A DNA stretch of 64,000 bases from contig OZ038423.1 of assembly GCA_964036155.1 (NCBI GenBank), positions 22,273,249 through 22,337,248 on the forward strand, given 5' to 3'. The notes beneath the pieces are model-generated. The model was not told where the DNA came from and searched no databases. It saw nothing but the letters and a program-made list of their open reading frames with translations. Position 1 is the stretch's first letter. Each line of letters begins with the position of its first letter. This document shows, in pieces, positions 63,739-64,000 of the stretch. The translations under genes were made by a program, and so were the position numbers. The DNA is from Diploscapter coronatus. Lineage: Eukaryota > Nematoda > Chromadorea > Rhabditida > Rhabditidae.

Positions 63739-64000
63739 TTTTGCAGTATTATTAGAGCTTCAAACTTGGGTGGTTAAACCTTTACAATAAATGTGCAAAA
63801 TAAGAAAAAAAATTAAGTTAGTAGGCTCAATGACCTCTGGCGGTAATTTTTTTGTAATGCCAAGATCATGAGGAAAGGGTGACAGACAAAATAGTAAAGA
63901 AAAGTGAGAAAACAGTCTGTTTCGCCCTTCAGAAAAAGAAACAAGCTGACTTGCTCACCTATAAACTAAATATCTAAGAAGGTTGATTTATCGACAAATC
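63739..64000. other. Window end, nothing supported
   Basis: AT-rich sequence without a coding or RNA signal I can name. Confidence 0.4.

Overview
The window looks like a nematode nuclear genome segment. Genes are split into many short exons by mostly 40-60 nt (some multi-kb) introns with GT...TTTCAG or TTTTAG ends. Several start codons sit a few bases after a TTTCAG-like acceptor, as expected for trans-spliced leaders. The gene content is animal and nematode-like: Ly6/ET-module surface protein, deoxyhypusine synthase, glyoxalase II, CHIC, CHK-type kinase and a DUOX maturation factor. From memory, unchecked, the homeobox/Pol-theta neighbourhood recalls C. elegans ceh-10 next to polq-1. All coordinates and exon joins were read by eye.

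Layout. 1-3.4 kb: an unrecognised exon and a GPI-anchored Ly6-like gene (minus). 3.7-8.6 kb: deoxyhypusine synthase and hydroxyacylglutathione hydrolase, both minus, a candidate operon. 8.8-18.9 kb: a 25-exon plus-strand gene whose protein resembles the helicase half of DNA polymerase theta but has lost key ATPase motifs and has no polymerase domain. Its 3.9 kb intron holds a VSX/CEH-10-type homeobox gene and a coiled-coil gene on the other strand. 19.5-23.5 kb: a selenoprotein S-like/glutaredoxin fusion (minus) diverging from a CHIC family gene (plus). 24.7-27.5 kb: a CHK-domain kinase with an intron-bearing tRNA-Ala(TGC)-like gene on the opposite strand of one of its introns. 28.9-29.8 kb: a small membrane protein.

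30.4-49.7 kb is the accessory-looking part. A stonustoxin-type (SNTX, MACPF-superfamily-like) N-terminal region fused to an AIG1-like GTPase and a coiled-coil tail lies on the plus strand (44.8-49.7 kb). A truncated inverted copy with only the GTPase and tail lies at 30.4-33.3 kb. Between them are two large foldback elements, a TIR element, a decayed Tc1/mariner element, and a gene in which an HSP70 ATPase domain is joined directly to a Kelch beta-propeller. An RTE-like LINE fragment follows at 50 kb.

50.6-57.6 kb has no gene I can support. 57.6-62.8 kb carries a DUOX maturation factor (DUOXA/doxa type). The remainder has only a weak small membrane ORF.

The most interesting items are the HSP70-Kelch fusion, the SNTX-like/GTPase pair with its mosaic inverted duplication, the motif-depleted Pol-theta-like helicase that keeps an open frame, and the selenoprotein S-glutaredoxin fusion. 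These genes do not form one pathway. The GTPase/HSP70-Kelch block could be a fast-evolving defence or stress locus, but that is inference.
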